From contig PUQB01000021.1 in assembly GCA_003024785.1 (NCBI GenBank), positions 62,001 to 126,000 of the forward strand: 64,000 bases of DNA, read 5' to 3'. The DNA comes from Selaginella tamariscina. Taxonomy: Eukaryota > Streptophyta > Lycopodiopsida > Selaginellales > Selaginellaceae. Made by a program: the position numbers and the translations under genes. Of this stretch, positions 28,455-39,200 are shown piece after piece (the first letter of the stretch is position 1; every line of letters starts with the position of its first letter). The notes beneath the pieces are model-generated. The model did no database searches. It was given only the letters and a program-made list of their open reading frames with translations, and was not told the origin of the DNA.

Positions 28455-29901
28455 ATGAGAATCCAATTTAGTTTTCGGTTCTTGTGCCTGTTTTACTTTT
28501 TTTACTTTTATCATTTTATGTTTTATTAGACGTATCTCCGATCAAGGACGATGAATTAATTTCAAGTAACCAATGCAAGAGCAGACAAGAATATACATCT
28601 TACCTTCGTCACGTGTCCGTTTCCAACCTTCCAAAGCACTCGTCTCACGTTTGCAAGCGTACGAATCTTTACACTCTAAATGCGTGGAGCAGATAGGAAA
28701 CAGGTCTTCGGGGTGCCAATATGTCGTCTTTGTCCCAGCGGCAGGTCTTACTGGGATTGGTAACAAGATAATATCTTTAGTTTCAACTTTCACTTACGCT
28801 CTACTCACAAACAGAGTCATGCTGATTTCTGAGCTTGAGAATCTCGATCGGCTATTCTGTGAGCCTTTCCCTAGTAGTTCTTGGTGCTTCCACGGAGTAT
28901 GCAACATATCGCGAAACGTGACGACTCGATTAGGATGGGGAAGCTAATTGAGACACCTACAGTAGCATGTAACACCACTACAAGTTTTCCAGATGTTATG
29001 TTTTCCGAACTTTCAAATTACCGCACTAGTAACGATGTTAAATTCTTTTGTGAGGAGCAACAGAAGTCTATTGCCAATCAGGTTAAGTGGTTGGTTCTTG
29101 CAACTGATCAGTATTTCCTTCCGTCTCTATATTACTCGCCATCTTTCAAAACTGAGCTCGTCAACTTGTTTCCAGACCAAGAGGGAATCTTTCATCTTTT
29201 ATCGAGGTAGATATATATATATATATAATTAACACATTTTGTATTCATGTTTTTGTTTGTTGAAGGTACCTTATTCATCCAGTGGATGCGGTGTGGGATA
29301 AAACCACTAGATATTACAATGATTATTTAGCTGGAGCAGATGTTTTATTAGGGATTCAGATGCGAATGACTGATTGGTTTAAAGATAAAATAAAATATGC
29401 AGAAGATGTCTTCGAGTGTCTTTCCATGCACAATGTGCTCCCAAAGGTAAATGTCTCGAGTTCAATACCACATAACCAAAAGAGAATAGCGTTCTTTTAA
29501 CCTCACTTTATAAAGAGCACTTGAACATTCTAAAGGATGTGTATGATAACTACCAAACTCTGGATGGTTCACAAGTCAGTATATTCCAACCGAGCCATGA
29601 AGGTAAACAACATACAGGGGATCTCAATCATGATGAGAAAGCTTTAATGGAGATTTATTTGCTCTCGCTATGTGACGATCTTTTAACGAGTCCAGTATCT
29701 ACATTCGGTTACTCCGCACAGGGTTTGGCAGGGTTACGTCCTTGGCAGATGTTATGTGAACCAAGGGATCCAAACCAACCGCTATGTGCAAGGAAATCTA
29801 CTATGGAACCATGCTATCACACCTTTCCAAGTGAGATGATGGTAGATAATATACAAAGATGTGAGTGTAAACTCGGGTTCATGCTTGAGGCTCAAAGCTA
29901 A
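28455..29901 (+). CDS. Xyloglucan-type galactoside 2-alpha-L-fucosyltransferase (GT37), copy 1
   Basis: GT37 enzymes transfer fucose from GDP-fucose onto galactose side chains of xyloglucan and related wall glycans in the Golgi. Seen here: a hydrophobic N-terminal anchor (LLFLLLSFYVLLD), CKSRQEYTSYLR, the conserved region GIGNKIISLVSTFTYALLTN, LFCEPFPSSSW, the GIQMRM motif (family GIQVR), a short intron at about 29,208-29,265, and the C-terminal STFGYSAQGLAGLRPW followed by MEPCYHTFPSEM. This is the only copy with the N-terminal half. Frame breaks occur near 28,620, 28,890 (one G fewer than copy 3) and 29,490 (one C fewer than copy 3), so they may be sequencing errors. The start is uncertain: the ATG at 28,455 soon meets a stop, and the ATG at 28,521 could begin a shorter anchor. 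The 3' part lies in the inverted repeat. Confidence 0.82.
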
Positions 29902-30634
29902 AAACTTTAAATATATAATTGTTTGGTGATAATAAAGAAGAGAAATATATATAGTTGTTTCAATTGATGTAGTGGAGGGAAATACATAAAAAATAAAAAT
30001 AATGTGATTTATCTATTTAAAAATATATAATACTATGTGTCTTGCAATCACTGTCACAATAGCTACTTAGTTTTATTCTTCAATTTCTAATAAATTCTCT
30101 GTAAATTATGTCTTTTAGAAAAAAAAAAAAAGAAATGATAAATTAAGCATAGAATTTTCAGTAATTATGTTAATAAGTCTTCTTTTTTTGATTAAACTTT
30201 GATTAAACTTAGAACAGAGCATGGATTTAAACAAGCTCAGGCATTCTCATCAACCCCTTCTGCACATTTTCCGTAGTTAATTTAGAACGAGTTTAACGTG
30301 TAATTTAATATAAACAGTTTAATATGTGTCCAAACATATGTTTTATTCTATTTATTTAATAATAAGCAGTCTGATTAGTTTAAACTGATATTTAATAATT
30401 ATTAAGTAAATTTTAAATATTGAAAGAGTTAGAATTTGCATTATATATGTATTTGATATATCTAAGTTATGTGTATATATATATACATATATTATAAGTA
30501 GAGTTTTCAAGTTTTAAGATTAATCTTATTAGTTTTAATATAGTTAATTGCTAATTTATTAATGCTATCTTTTAAGTTTAGCTCAATTTATTAATTTTAA
30601 TAAAGTTAAATGTTTACAATATTAATGTGTGTAG

Positions 30635-30930
30635 ATTGGGCAAGCAGTTATACTACTGCCACTGCTGGTGTATATGGGATACGGCTGGGGTGTATTCTTT
30701 ATGATTCTATATGCAGCCTTTGGCTCGAGTGTGTTTATATTCTATCCTGCAGGTCTGTGCCTATATAAATATATAACACACACACGTATATTCATACACA
30801 GTGTGTGTATTATCTATATATATATAAAATGTTTTATGTCCGTAGAAATATAGGGTTTTATGGGGGACATATAATGGATGTCCATGTACACCTGTAATTT
30901 ATGTGTATTTCCATGTGTACAGATATGCAA

Positions 30931-30994
<64 letters not shown>

Positions 30995-31941
30995 ATATAT
31001 ATATATATATATTATTGTTGAGCTTTCCCATCAGACATATACAAATAAGAATTCATGCCTGTGCATATATATTTATGTGTGTGTACGCACATATATACAC
31101 TCATGCACACACATATTAACGATATATTTGTGCACATATAAGTTTTCTAGCTGGTATAATGTTTATATTTAAGTTTTGTGTTTGTGATTTGTAGACATAG
31201 TTTTATCATATATTCTATAATATGTGTGTGTGTGTGTGGTGTGCATAAGCACACACACATTAACACGTGTGTGCACAAGTCAGTAAACTTGCTCCTTTGT
31301 CAAAAGACGGATACTGTAAACATAAATGTCTATACACTATACAAATACACAGACAAGTGTGCGTGTGTGTGCGCGCACGTGTGTGTGTGTGAGAGAGAGA
31401 GATGCGTTCTGTGTTCGTGTCTGAGTATTAAATATATACATCTGTAGTGGGTATGCGTTCACGCATATATCGACCATGCTTGTATATGTAATTAAAGCAG
31501 TATGCCTACAAATCACCAACACTAATCTTAAATAAATATAACAATAGGTATGTATTTTAAAGTGATATTAGTGTTAATTATAATTAATTACAAAGCATAT
31601 TACTACACTTATGTGATTCAACAACTTCATATGAGATTAATATATAATATTTTTAAAAATATTTTATCTTTCACAAGGAGTTTCCAATATTTATGTCATT
31701 TCTTAAACTTAAATATCCATATTATTATATATTTACAAAGAAACTATATTAATATTATAGTTTTTATATTTTTTGCAGTAATTTGCATTTGCTTAATTTT
31801 AATTTAAACAATCGTAACTGACAAATATTGGGGAATATTAAGTGTGGTTTTAAGCATTTCCGATTAGCGGCAACTATTGGCCTAATCTCAACTACGATCG
31901 TAGCCGTATATTTGACGGTTGCAGCTCGTGAAAATGAACAG
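30635..31941 (+). pseudogene. Two exons of an unrecognised membrane protein (left copy)
   Basis: Two open stretches have clean splice borders. The first (30635-30752) encodes IGQAVILLPLLVYMGYGWGV and then FFMILYAAFGSSVFIFYPA, strongly hydrophobic. The second (about 31779-31941) ends FKHFRLAATIGLISTTIVAV followed by YLTVAAREN, again a membrane helix, with donor GGTAATT. The right arm preserves both exons. I do not recognise the family and see no first or last exon, so this is probably a gene fragment. The long intron holds CT, TA and GT/CA microsatellites. It may be part of a larger gene, but the neighbours on both sides are other genes. Confidence 0.4.
30933..31014. repeat. (TC)n-(TA)n microsatellite
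   Basis: An unbroken TC tract of about 55 bases passes into a TA tract. The right arm of the inverted repeat carries the reverse complement, (TA)n-(GA)n, at about 35,598-35,660, where the tracts differ in length. Confidence 0.9.
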
Positions 31942-32189
31942 GTAATTAAATTAATAAATTTTTTAATATCTAAAACTTAAGTTAATTAACTTATGTGTAT
32001 CATGTACAAATACATGTAGTTTATATGCGTATGTATTTGTATACATAGCAATAAAACACAGTTATATTCCTTTTTTCTCTCTCTCTCTCACAGACTCTAT
32101 AAATATGTTTTATTACATGCTCTTAAGGTTATCTATTATTTATATGTATTATTATATTTTCTTACTATAGATATTAAATAATTATTTGG

Positions 32190-33200
32190 CTGCAGTCGGG
32201 TTTTGAAACTGTGCACACTCTTACGGTTTGTGGACACATATATTATTAATATATATATGTGTATTCGTACGCTAGTACATGACTAACATTTATACATGTG
32301 TAATAAATGGTCACACGACTTGTGTATATAACTACTATACTTTTATGTTATTATAGATGACTTAACTACCATAGCAAATCAAATTTACATGATTTAACTA
32401 CCATCTTATGCATAACAATACAACATTGTGAATGACTTAACTACCATTGCAACTCAATGTACATGATTTAACTACCATCCTATGTAAACAATATAAAAGA
32501 TTTGTGCCAATTTCATGAATCTACTACATGATGATAAAAAATTTATAGTATTGTTCTTTCTTTCTCTTGTTAATTCTTCTCTCAATATTTCTGATTTTCA
32601 TAAAAATTTGAGTGTTAAGTTCTTCTATCAGGTTGTTACGAAGGCAAATCCGGACTTTTGTTTGACAGATTTGGGTCAAAAAAGAAATCACAATGGAGAA
32701 GTGCAAGTACGATTGCAGTCAAGTTTGGGTTAAAGATGACACTTGATTAATTAATTTCCATAATCAAAGAGGTGCATGAACCTTCACTCTCACGAATTAC
32801 AAGTCCAATCACACTTTCATCCATGGATTAAACTCTGCAGATAAGGTAATTTGTCTTTTGTTTGATAGAGTATTATTGGTTTTTTTGTATGTTTTTAAAA
32901 TAGGTAAAAACAACTATCATGAATGAAGCTTCAGATTCTTTCTTTTGGACATTTGGATTCTCAGATTCAGAACAATGTGTAACCGTGCATTATATACAAA
33001 TGTGTATATAGTGCTGAATGTGGATTATGGAAATAAGAAGTATGGTGGTGTAAAAAAAGGAAATCCGGTTATCATCTTCACATATGATGGGCAGGAGAAC
33101 CAATACTGAAAGTTTCAGCCCATTAATTGTTCTTAATTATTCATGCTTGAATAAAACATTTCTTTTTATAGTCTTTAATTAATGTGTGCAATTTCCTGCG
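32190..33200 (+). pseudogene. EUL-type lectin-like gene fragment
   Basis: A first exon-like stretch (about 32,600-32,845) contains TKANPDFCLTDLGQ and, after frame changes, WVKDD and FTLTNYKSN. A second (about 32,905-33,110) contains SFFWTFGFSDSEQ and, in another frame, YGNKKYGGVKKGNPVIIFTY followed by DGQENQ. The spacing and the GGV-K-G/(V)-(I)-(F)/NQ-W pattern resemble the Euonymus-lectin (EUL) domain, a beta-trefoil carbohydrate-binding fold found in plant stress-related lectins. In-frame stops and frame changes make it a likely pseudogene. The second exon lies mostly in the single-copy spacer of the inverted repeat, and the first exon is repeated in reverse in the right arm. Family call by eye only; a generic ricin-B-like trefoil is the alternative. 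Confidence 0.5.
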
Positions 33201-33269
33201 GCGACTTAGGTAAACAGGAGGAGGGTTTCTTGTGTACTAAGCAATGCCTACGTCGACCATGACCACGAT
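32851..33269. other. Single-copy spacer (loop) between inverted-repeat arms
   Basis: About 420 bases at the centre of the inverted repeat have no reverse-complement partner. They hold the intron and second exon of the lectin-like fragment. In RNA form this would be the loop of a hairpin with arms of more than 3 kb. Confidence 0.8.
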
Positions 33270-34011
33270 CACCTTATCTGTAGAGTTTAATTCATGGATG
33301 AGAATGTGATTGGACTTGTAATTCGTGAGAGTGAAAGCGTTGATCATGAAAATTAATTGATCAGGTGTCATCTTTAACCCAAGGTTGACTGCAATCATAC
33401 TTGCACTTCTCTATTGTGATTTCTCATTGACCCAAATCTGTCAAACAGAAGTCTGGATTTGTCTTCGTAATAACTTGATAAGAGAACTTGACACTCAAAC
33501 TTTTATGAAAATCAGAAATATTGAGAAAAGAATTAACAAGAGAAAGAAAGAACAATACTATGAAAATGTAATATTATTAAGTAGATTCATGAAATTGCCA
33601 AAGAAACACAAATCTTTTATATTGTTATATATAGGATAGTAGTTAAATCATGTACATTGGAGTTGCAATGGTAGTTAAGTCATCCACAATGTTGTATTGT
33701 TATGCATAAGATGTTAGTTAAATCATGTAAATTTGACTTGCTATAATAGTTAAGTCATCTATAATAACATAACCTATGGTAGTTATACACACAAATCGTG
33801 TGACTGACCTTTAACTCCGAGCAATTTATACATGTATAAATGCTAGTCATGTACTACCGTACGAATACACACACACATATATTATATGTGTTCACAAACC
33901 GTAAGAGTGTGTGCACAGTTTCAAAACCCGACTGCAGCCAAATGATGCACAATTTTATATATATATATATATATATCTCAAGTATATAGTAAATTTATAT
34001 ACGTCTATATA

Positions 34012-34230
34012 TAGACGTGTGTGTATGTATGTGTGTGAGAGAGAAGCCCAAACGGCATGTATGTGTATATGCATGTATGTGCGTGTTGAACTGCTTATAT
34101 ATATATATATATACACACAGATATATACCGAGACAGGTGCGTGTGTGTGTGAGAGAGAGAAGCCCAAAGGGTGTGTATTGGATGTGTATATGCATGTATT
34201 TGTGTTTGAACTGCTTTTATATATATATAT
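34012..34230. repeat. Two-copy repeat with AGAAGCCCAAA core
   Basis: Two units of about 115 bases (about 34,020-34,110 and 34,140-34,225) share GTGTGTGAGAGAGAAGCCCAAA, then GTGTATATGCATGTAT and GAACTGCTT followed by a TA tract. They lie in the insert specific to the right arm. A third related unit is at about 43,803-43,893 (GAGAGAGGCCCAAAGGGTGT). Confidence 0.8.
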
Positions 34231-34666
34231 ATACAAATCCAAAGTTCTCTGGAGACTCCATTGCTTTCAATATTTCTTTAAAAAAATTTAATAATAATAT
34301 TAATTAATGCGTATAACATTATAGCTAAACAAAGTTTAATAAACTCACATAGTTATACCATGTCCGTCAAAAATAGTTCAATTGTTGCAGCAATAAAAAA
34401 GTCTAACGTGCTCTTTGGTCCTCACCCCAAAATCCTGAATACGGTAATAATCAATAATTAATTATTTTATATTTATAGACAAAAAATATAATAATACATA
34501 TAGAGTGAGAGATACACACCTACCTGGAATATAACTGTGTGTTTTATTGCTATGTATACATATGCTATACAGCTTTCGAACTGCATGTATGTAGAATGTC
34601 TTTTATATGATACACAAGTTAATAAAATTAAGTTTTAAATTTTAAAAAATTTATTAATTTAATTAC

Positions 34667-35615
34667 CTGTTCTTTTCACGAGCTGCAACCATCAGATATA
34701 CGGCTACGATCGTAGTTGAGATTAGGCCAATAGTTGCCGCTAATCGGAAATGCTTAAAACCACACTTAATATTCCCCAATATTTGCCAGTTACGCTTGTT
34801 TAAATTAAAATTAAGCAAATGCAAATTACTGCAAAAAATATAAAAACTATAATATTAATATAGTTTCTTTGTAAATATATAATAATCTGGATATTTAAGT
34901 TTAAGAAATGACATAAATATTGAAAACTCTTTGTGAAAGATAAAATATTTTAAAAATATTATATACTAATCTCATATGAAGTTGTTGAATCACATAAGTG
35001 TAGTAATATGCTTTGTAATTAACTATAATTAACACTAATATCACTTTAAAATACATACCTATTGTTATATTTATTTAAGATTAATGTTGGTGATTTGTAG
35101 GCATACTGCTTTAATTACATATACAAGCATGGTCGATATGTGCGTAAACGCATACCCACTACAGATGTATATATTTAATACTCAGACACGAACACAGAAC
35201 GCATCTCTCTCTCTCTCACACACACGCACGCACACTTGTCTGTGTATTTGTATAGTGTATAGACATGTATGTTTACAATATCCGTCTTTTGACAAAGGAG
35301 CAAGTTTACTGACTTGTGCACACACGCAGAGTTCAATAGTTAATGTGTGTGTGTGCTTATGCACACCACACACACACACATATATTATAGAATATATGAT
35401 AAAATTATGTCTACAAATCACAAACACAAAACTTAAATACAAACATTATACCAGCTAGAAAACTTATATGTGCACAAATATATCGTTAATATGTGTGTGC
35501 ATGAGTGTGTATATGTGCGTACACACACATAAATATATATGCACAGGCATGAATTCTTATTTGTATAAGTCTGATGGGAAAGCTCAAACAATATATAATA
35601 TATATATATATATAT

Positions 35616-35662
<47 letters not shown>

Positions 35663-35981
35663 TGCGTTGCATATCTGTACATACATGGAAATACACATAA
35701 ATTACAGGTGTACATGAACATCCATTATGTATATATGTCCCCATAAAAACCCTATATTTCAAAACATTCTATATATATATATATAGATACTACACACACT
35801 GTGTATGAATATACAGTGTGTGTGTCTCTCTCTATATATATAGGCACACACCTGCAGGATATGACCAAGTGAATATAAACACACTCCACGAGCCAAAGGC
35901 TGCATATAGAATCATAAAGAATACACCCCAGCCGTATCCCATATACACCAGCAGTGGCAGTAGTATAACTGCTTGCCCAAT
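34667..35981 (-). pseudogene. Two exons of the unrecognised membrane protein (right copy)
   Basis: Reverse-strand counterparts of the left-arm exons: 35981-35852 (starting IGQAVILLPLLVYMGYGWGV, with a small frame change near the end) and 34829-34667 (containing RNWQILGNIKCGFKHFRLAA, with Met in place of the Thr in the left copy's YLTVAA). Splice borders are conserved. This copy has WQ where the left has a stop after N, so the left stop is probably a substitution or an error. Confidence 0.4.
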
Positions 35982-36090
35982 CTACACACATTAATATTGT
36001 AAACATTTAACTTTATTAAAATTAATAAACTGAGCTAAACTTAAAAGATAGCATTAATAAATTAGCAATTAACTATATTAAAATTAATAA

Positions 36091-36558
36091 CATTAATCTT
36101 AAAACTTATGTATATATATATACACATAACTTAGATATATCAAATACATATATAATGCAAATTCCAACTCTTTCAATATTTATAAATTTACTTAATAATT
36201 ATTAAATATCAGTTTAAACTAATCAGACTGCTTATTATTAAATAAATAGAATAAAACATATGTTTGGACACATATTAAACTGCTTATATTAAATTACACG
36301 TTAAACTAGTTCTAAATTAACATTAATCTTAAAACTTGAAAACTCTACTTATATATATACACATAACTTAGATATATCAAATACATATATAATGCAAATT
36401 CCAACTCTTTCAATATTTATAAATTTACTTAATAATTATTAAATATCAGTTTAAACTAATCAGACTGCTTATTATTAAATAAATAGAATAAAACATATGT
36501 TTGGACACATATTAAACTGTTTATATTAAATTACACGTTAAACTAGTTCTAAATTAAC
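36091..36558. repeat. 230-bp tandem duplication in the right arm
   Basis: Two units, 36,091-36,320 and 36,321-36,558, both start CATTAATCTTAAAACTT and end ACTAGTTCTAAATTAAC. The left arm has a single copy (about 30,300-30,530), so the duplication followed formation of the inverted repeat. The two units are nearly identical, suggesting it is recent. Confidence 0.88.
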
Positions 36559-36929
36559 TACGGAAAATGTGCAGAAGGGGTTGATGAGAATGCCTGAGCT
36601 TGTTTAAATCCATGCTCTGTTCTAAGTTTAATCAAGATAAGAAGACTTATTAACATAATTACCGGAAATTCGATGCTTAATTTATCATTTCTTTTTTTTT
36701 TTTTTTTTTCTAAAAGACATAATTTACAGAGAATTTATTAGAAATTGAAGAATAAAACTAAGTAGCTATTGTGACAGTGATTGCAAGACACATAGTATTA
36801 TATATTTTTAAATAGATAAATCACATTATTTTTATTTTTTATGTATTTCCCTCCACTACATCAATTGAAACAACTATATATATTTCTCTTCTTTATTATC
36901 ACTAATATATACTTAAAGTTTTTAGCTTT

Positions 36930-37505
36930 GAGCTTTAAGCATGAACCCAAGATTACACTCACATCTTTGTACATTATCTACCATCATCTCACTTGGAAAG
37001 GTGTGATAGCATGGTTCCACAGTAGATTTCCTTGCACATAGCGGTTGGTTTGGATCCCTGGCTCACATAACATCTGCCAAGGGCGTAACCCTGCCAAACC
37101 CTGTACGGAGTAACCGAATGTAGACTGGACTAGTTAAGAGATCGTCACAGAGCGAGAGATAAATCTCCATTAAAGCTTTCTCATCATGATTGAGATCCCC
37201 TGTATGTTGCTTACCTTCATGGCTCGGTTGGAATATACTGACTTGTGAACCATCCAGAGTTTGGTAGTTATCATACACATCCTTTAGAATGTTCAAGTGC
37301 TCTTTATAAAGTGAGGTTAAAAGAACAGTTACTCTCTTTTGGTTATGTGGTATGTGGTATTGAACTCGAGACATTTACCTTTGGGAGCACATTGTGCATG
37401 GAAAAGGCACTCGACAACATCTTCTGCATATTTTATTTTATCTTTAAACCAATCAGTCATTCACATCTGAATCCCCAATAAAACATCTGCTCCAGCTAAA
37501 TAATC
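36930..37505 (-). pseudogene. Fucosyltransferase copy 2, C-terminal fragment
   Basis: Reverse-strand copy beginning within the codons for DYLAGAD just before the GIQM motif (37,505) and running through NQKRVTVLLTSLYKEHLNIL, SIFQPSHEG and the C-terminal region near 36,930. The N-terminal half is absent. A frame change replaces STFGYSAQG. The truncation and the fused non-homologous upstream DNA make this a pseudogene regardless of sequencing quality. It forms part of the right arm and is complementary to copy 1. Confidence 0.85.
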
Positions 37506-37680
37506 AGTCTCACTCACACACACACATACGTGTGTGTGGAAGGTGAGAAAACCTGCTTTTCCTATTGTTGGAAAGTAAAAATCTCTGATTAAGTACCATT
37601 TCTATCTAACTTAAGTAGATTAACACCTACGAATCTATTTAGATGCTAGTTCTAGCAATGCTACAAAAATGTCTATCTAA

Positions 37681-38185
37681 CTATCTCTTTAAACTGGAAC
37701 TTGAGGAGGGCAGAGGAGCCTTAGCAACAGAGGGCCTGCTCGCAGCGGGGTTAGCAACGGACGGACTATTCGAAACCGATGGCTTCTTTGTGGCAGGGCT
37801 GGCAACTGAGGGCGTGGTCACACCTGTGGCAGATTCAGTCTATGGCTTGGTTTTCTCCTTTGGCTTGTTCTTCTTGTTTTTCGCATCGAGCATCTCTTGG
37901 TGTTTCCGGTTCAGCTCTGACGGAGTTCTTCTTCCTTCCTTTGTTCTGCATAGTTAAAAGTTTGTCACAAGACCTGCACTATGGATTGAGTTAACAATGA
38001 AGGATACATTTTATAATATACATATGAGAGAGACATTTTAAAAGAAAGAAAAGAAAAAAAAATAGAGAAAACAAAAAACTCACTTGTTGAAGTTCAGCCA
38101 CGGGTCTCCAAATATTAGCACCTTCAGGACACCTCTTGTGCCTGAATATGAAACCTCCAAAAGTAAGCATATCTCTCTCTCTCTC

Positions 38186-38218
<33 letters not shown>

Positions 38219-38832
38219 CTATATATATTATATATATATAGTCACACACACACACACACACGTATGATTGTATCCCTGTCTCTACACGTGAATATACTAC
38301 ATAATGAAAAAGTATATCTGTTTAGGCTTACTCTTCAAGTTGTGTCTCCAAAGGACATTGGTACCCCCCCTATACGACACCCAAAGTCGACCAGAATCTC
38401 TATCTCCCTTTACCTTATACCTGAAATTTTGTGATATATTTATGTATTAAAAATTACTATCATCTTCTAAACATTCATATATCTATATAAAACATTGTGC
38501 AAGGAAATAATACATATATCACCAATGCAAATGAAATATATTGTGAGCTACAATATAAACGTTGAGAGACTTACTTCACACCCAAAACTGTTGCCTCAAC
38601 TTCAAGTGCAATTGTAATAAGTTCATTAGCCTGACATTTTATTCAATTGTAAATAGCATACTAGCATTATAATGTATTAATGATTAAGTAAAAACGTGTT
38701 AATGACTCTTAAGTTATCTAAAGCATATACCCGAACAACTCCGAAAGGTAGTAGATCATCGATATCAGTGTAAAATGCGGGTGCTTTCTTCTTCCTTTTA
38801 CCTTTTCCTTTTCCCTTCTTCTTAGGAGGCAT
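37681..38832 (-). pseudogene. Gene B copy 1 (lysine-rich protein of unknown function)
   Basis: Five exons on the minus strand. Exon 1 starts at 38832 with MPPKKKGKGKGKRKKKAPAF and continues YTDIDDLLPFGVVR. Exon 2 is ANELITIALEVEATVLGVK. Exon 3 contains KGDRDSGRLWV. Exon 4 is HKRCPEGANIWRPVAELQ. Exon 5 runs through LNRKHQEMLDAKNKKNK into an Ala/Pro/Ser/Thr-rich tail ending SSGSSLKR. I do not recognise the family. The protein is basic at both ends with a compact central domain and a short coiled-coil-like stretch. Exon 3 has lost one base within a G run relative to copy 3. Upstream it matches only intron DNA of copy 3, so the promoter and leader exon are missing. Confidence 0.6.
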
Positions 38833-38880
38833 GCTCAAGTATTCCCACCTTCAAAGACCTGATAAAAAAAAATACCATTA

Positions 38881-39200
38881 TATATGTACACACACACACA
38901 ATATAAGCATCTTAAACTTCTCTTATCTCATATTGTAACTACTTCCAACATGTGTAACGTGAACTTATTTAAACATTTAATTGCATCCATGCATACGCGT
39001 TGCGTGTGTGTGTGCACATAATTGTTTAAAACCTATATGTTACAAACATCATTAGATAGAAATAAACATTAACATAAAAGTCATATGAATGTTTAACACA
39101 TATATATACATTAATTAAAACAGCTAAAGTAAATATGAACTCAATATATGCATGTCTTCACACACACATGTACGCACGCACACACAGAAGCATAATTTGC
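38881..39200. other. Gene-B copy 1 upstream flank
   Basis: About 38,881-39,050 is the reverse complement of the leader intron of gene B copy 3 (about 48,290-48,460), sharing the GTTTAAAACCTATATGTTAC and CCAACATGTGTAA landmarks. Beyond that the two diverge. This marks where the duplication that made copy 1 stops. Confidence 0.65.

Larger units (their letters stand above)
29321..32850 (+). repeat. Left arm of large inverted repeat
   Basis: This segment reappears in reverse complement at about 33,270-37,505. It carries the 3' part of fucosyltransferase copy 1, its 3' flank, two exons of an unrecognised membrane protein, and the first exon of a lectin-like gene. Matching landmarks include CGATTAGCGGCAACTATTGG (about 31,860) against its reverse complement at about 34,725, and CACGAATTACAAGTCCAATC (about 32,792) against about 33,322. 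The arms differ by substitutions as well as indels, so this is not a perfect read-through artefact. Boundaries are good to a few tens of bases. Confidence 0.9.
33270..37505 (-). repeat. Right arm of large inverted repeat
   Basis: Reverse complement of about 29,321-32,850. It is about 700 bases longer than the left arm because of two gains: an insert of about 500 bases at about 33,950-34,440 and an extra 230-base tandem unit at 36,091-36,558. It ends abruptly inside fucosyltransferase coding sequence at 37,505, where gene-B flanking sequence begins. Confidence 0.88.

Noticed and set aside
30901..31447. Short open frames rich in Leu-Ser or Cys-Val repeats
   Set aside because: They are translations of (TC)n and (GT)n microsatellites.
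33385..33639. 84-codon open frame as a gene on the plus strand
   Set aside because: It is the antisense of the first exon of the lectin-like fragment carried in the right arm of the inverted repeat.
35084..35458. 124-codon open frame
   Set aside because: Built from CA/GT microsatellite DNA and an intron of the membrane-protein fragment; it has no family similarity or splice context.
33840..35700. CRISPR-like array
   Set aside because: Regular repeats here are dinucleotide microsatellites and two-copy units; there are no unique spacers between conserved repeats, and the DNA is plant nuclear.
29321..37505. Inverted repeat as a simple palindromic long-read artefact
   Set aside because: The arms differ by substitutions, an arm-specific insert and an arm-specific tandem duplication, which a missed-adapter artefact would not produce. 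Still worth checking with raw reads.
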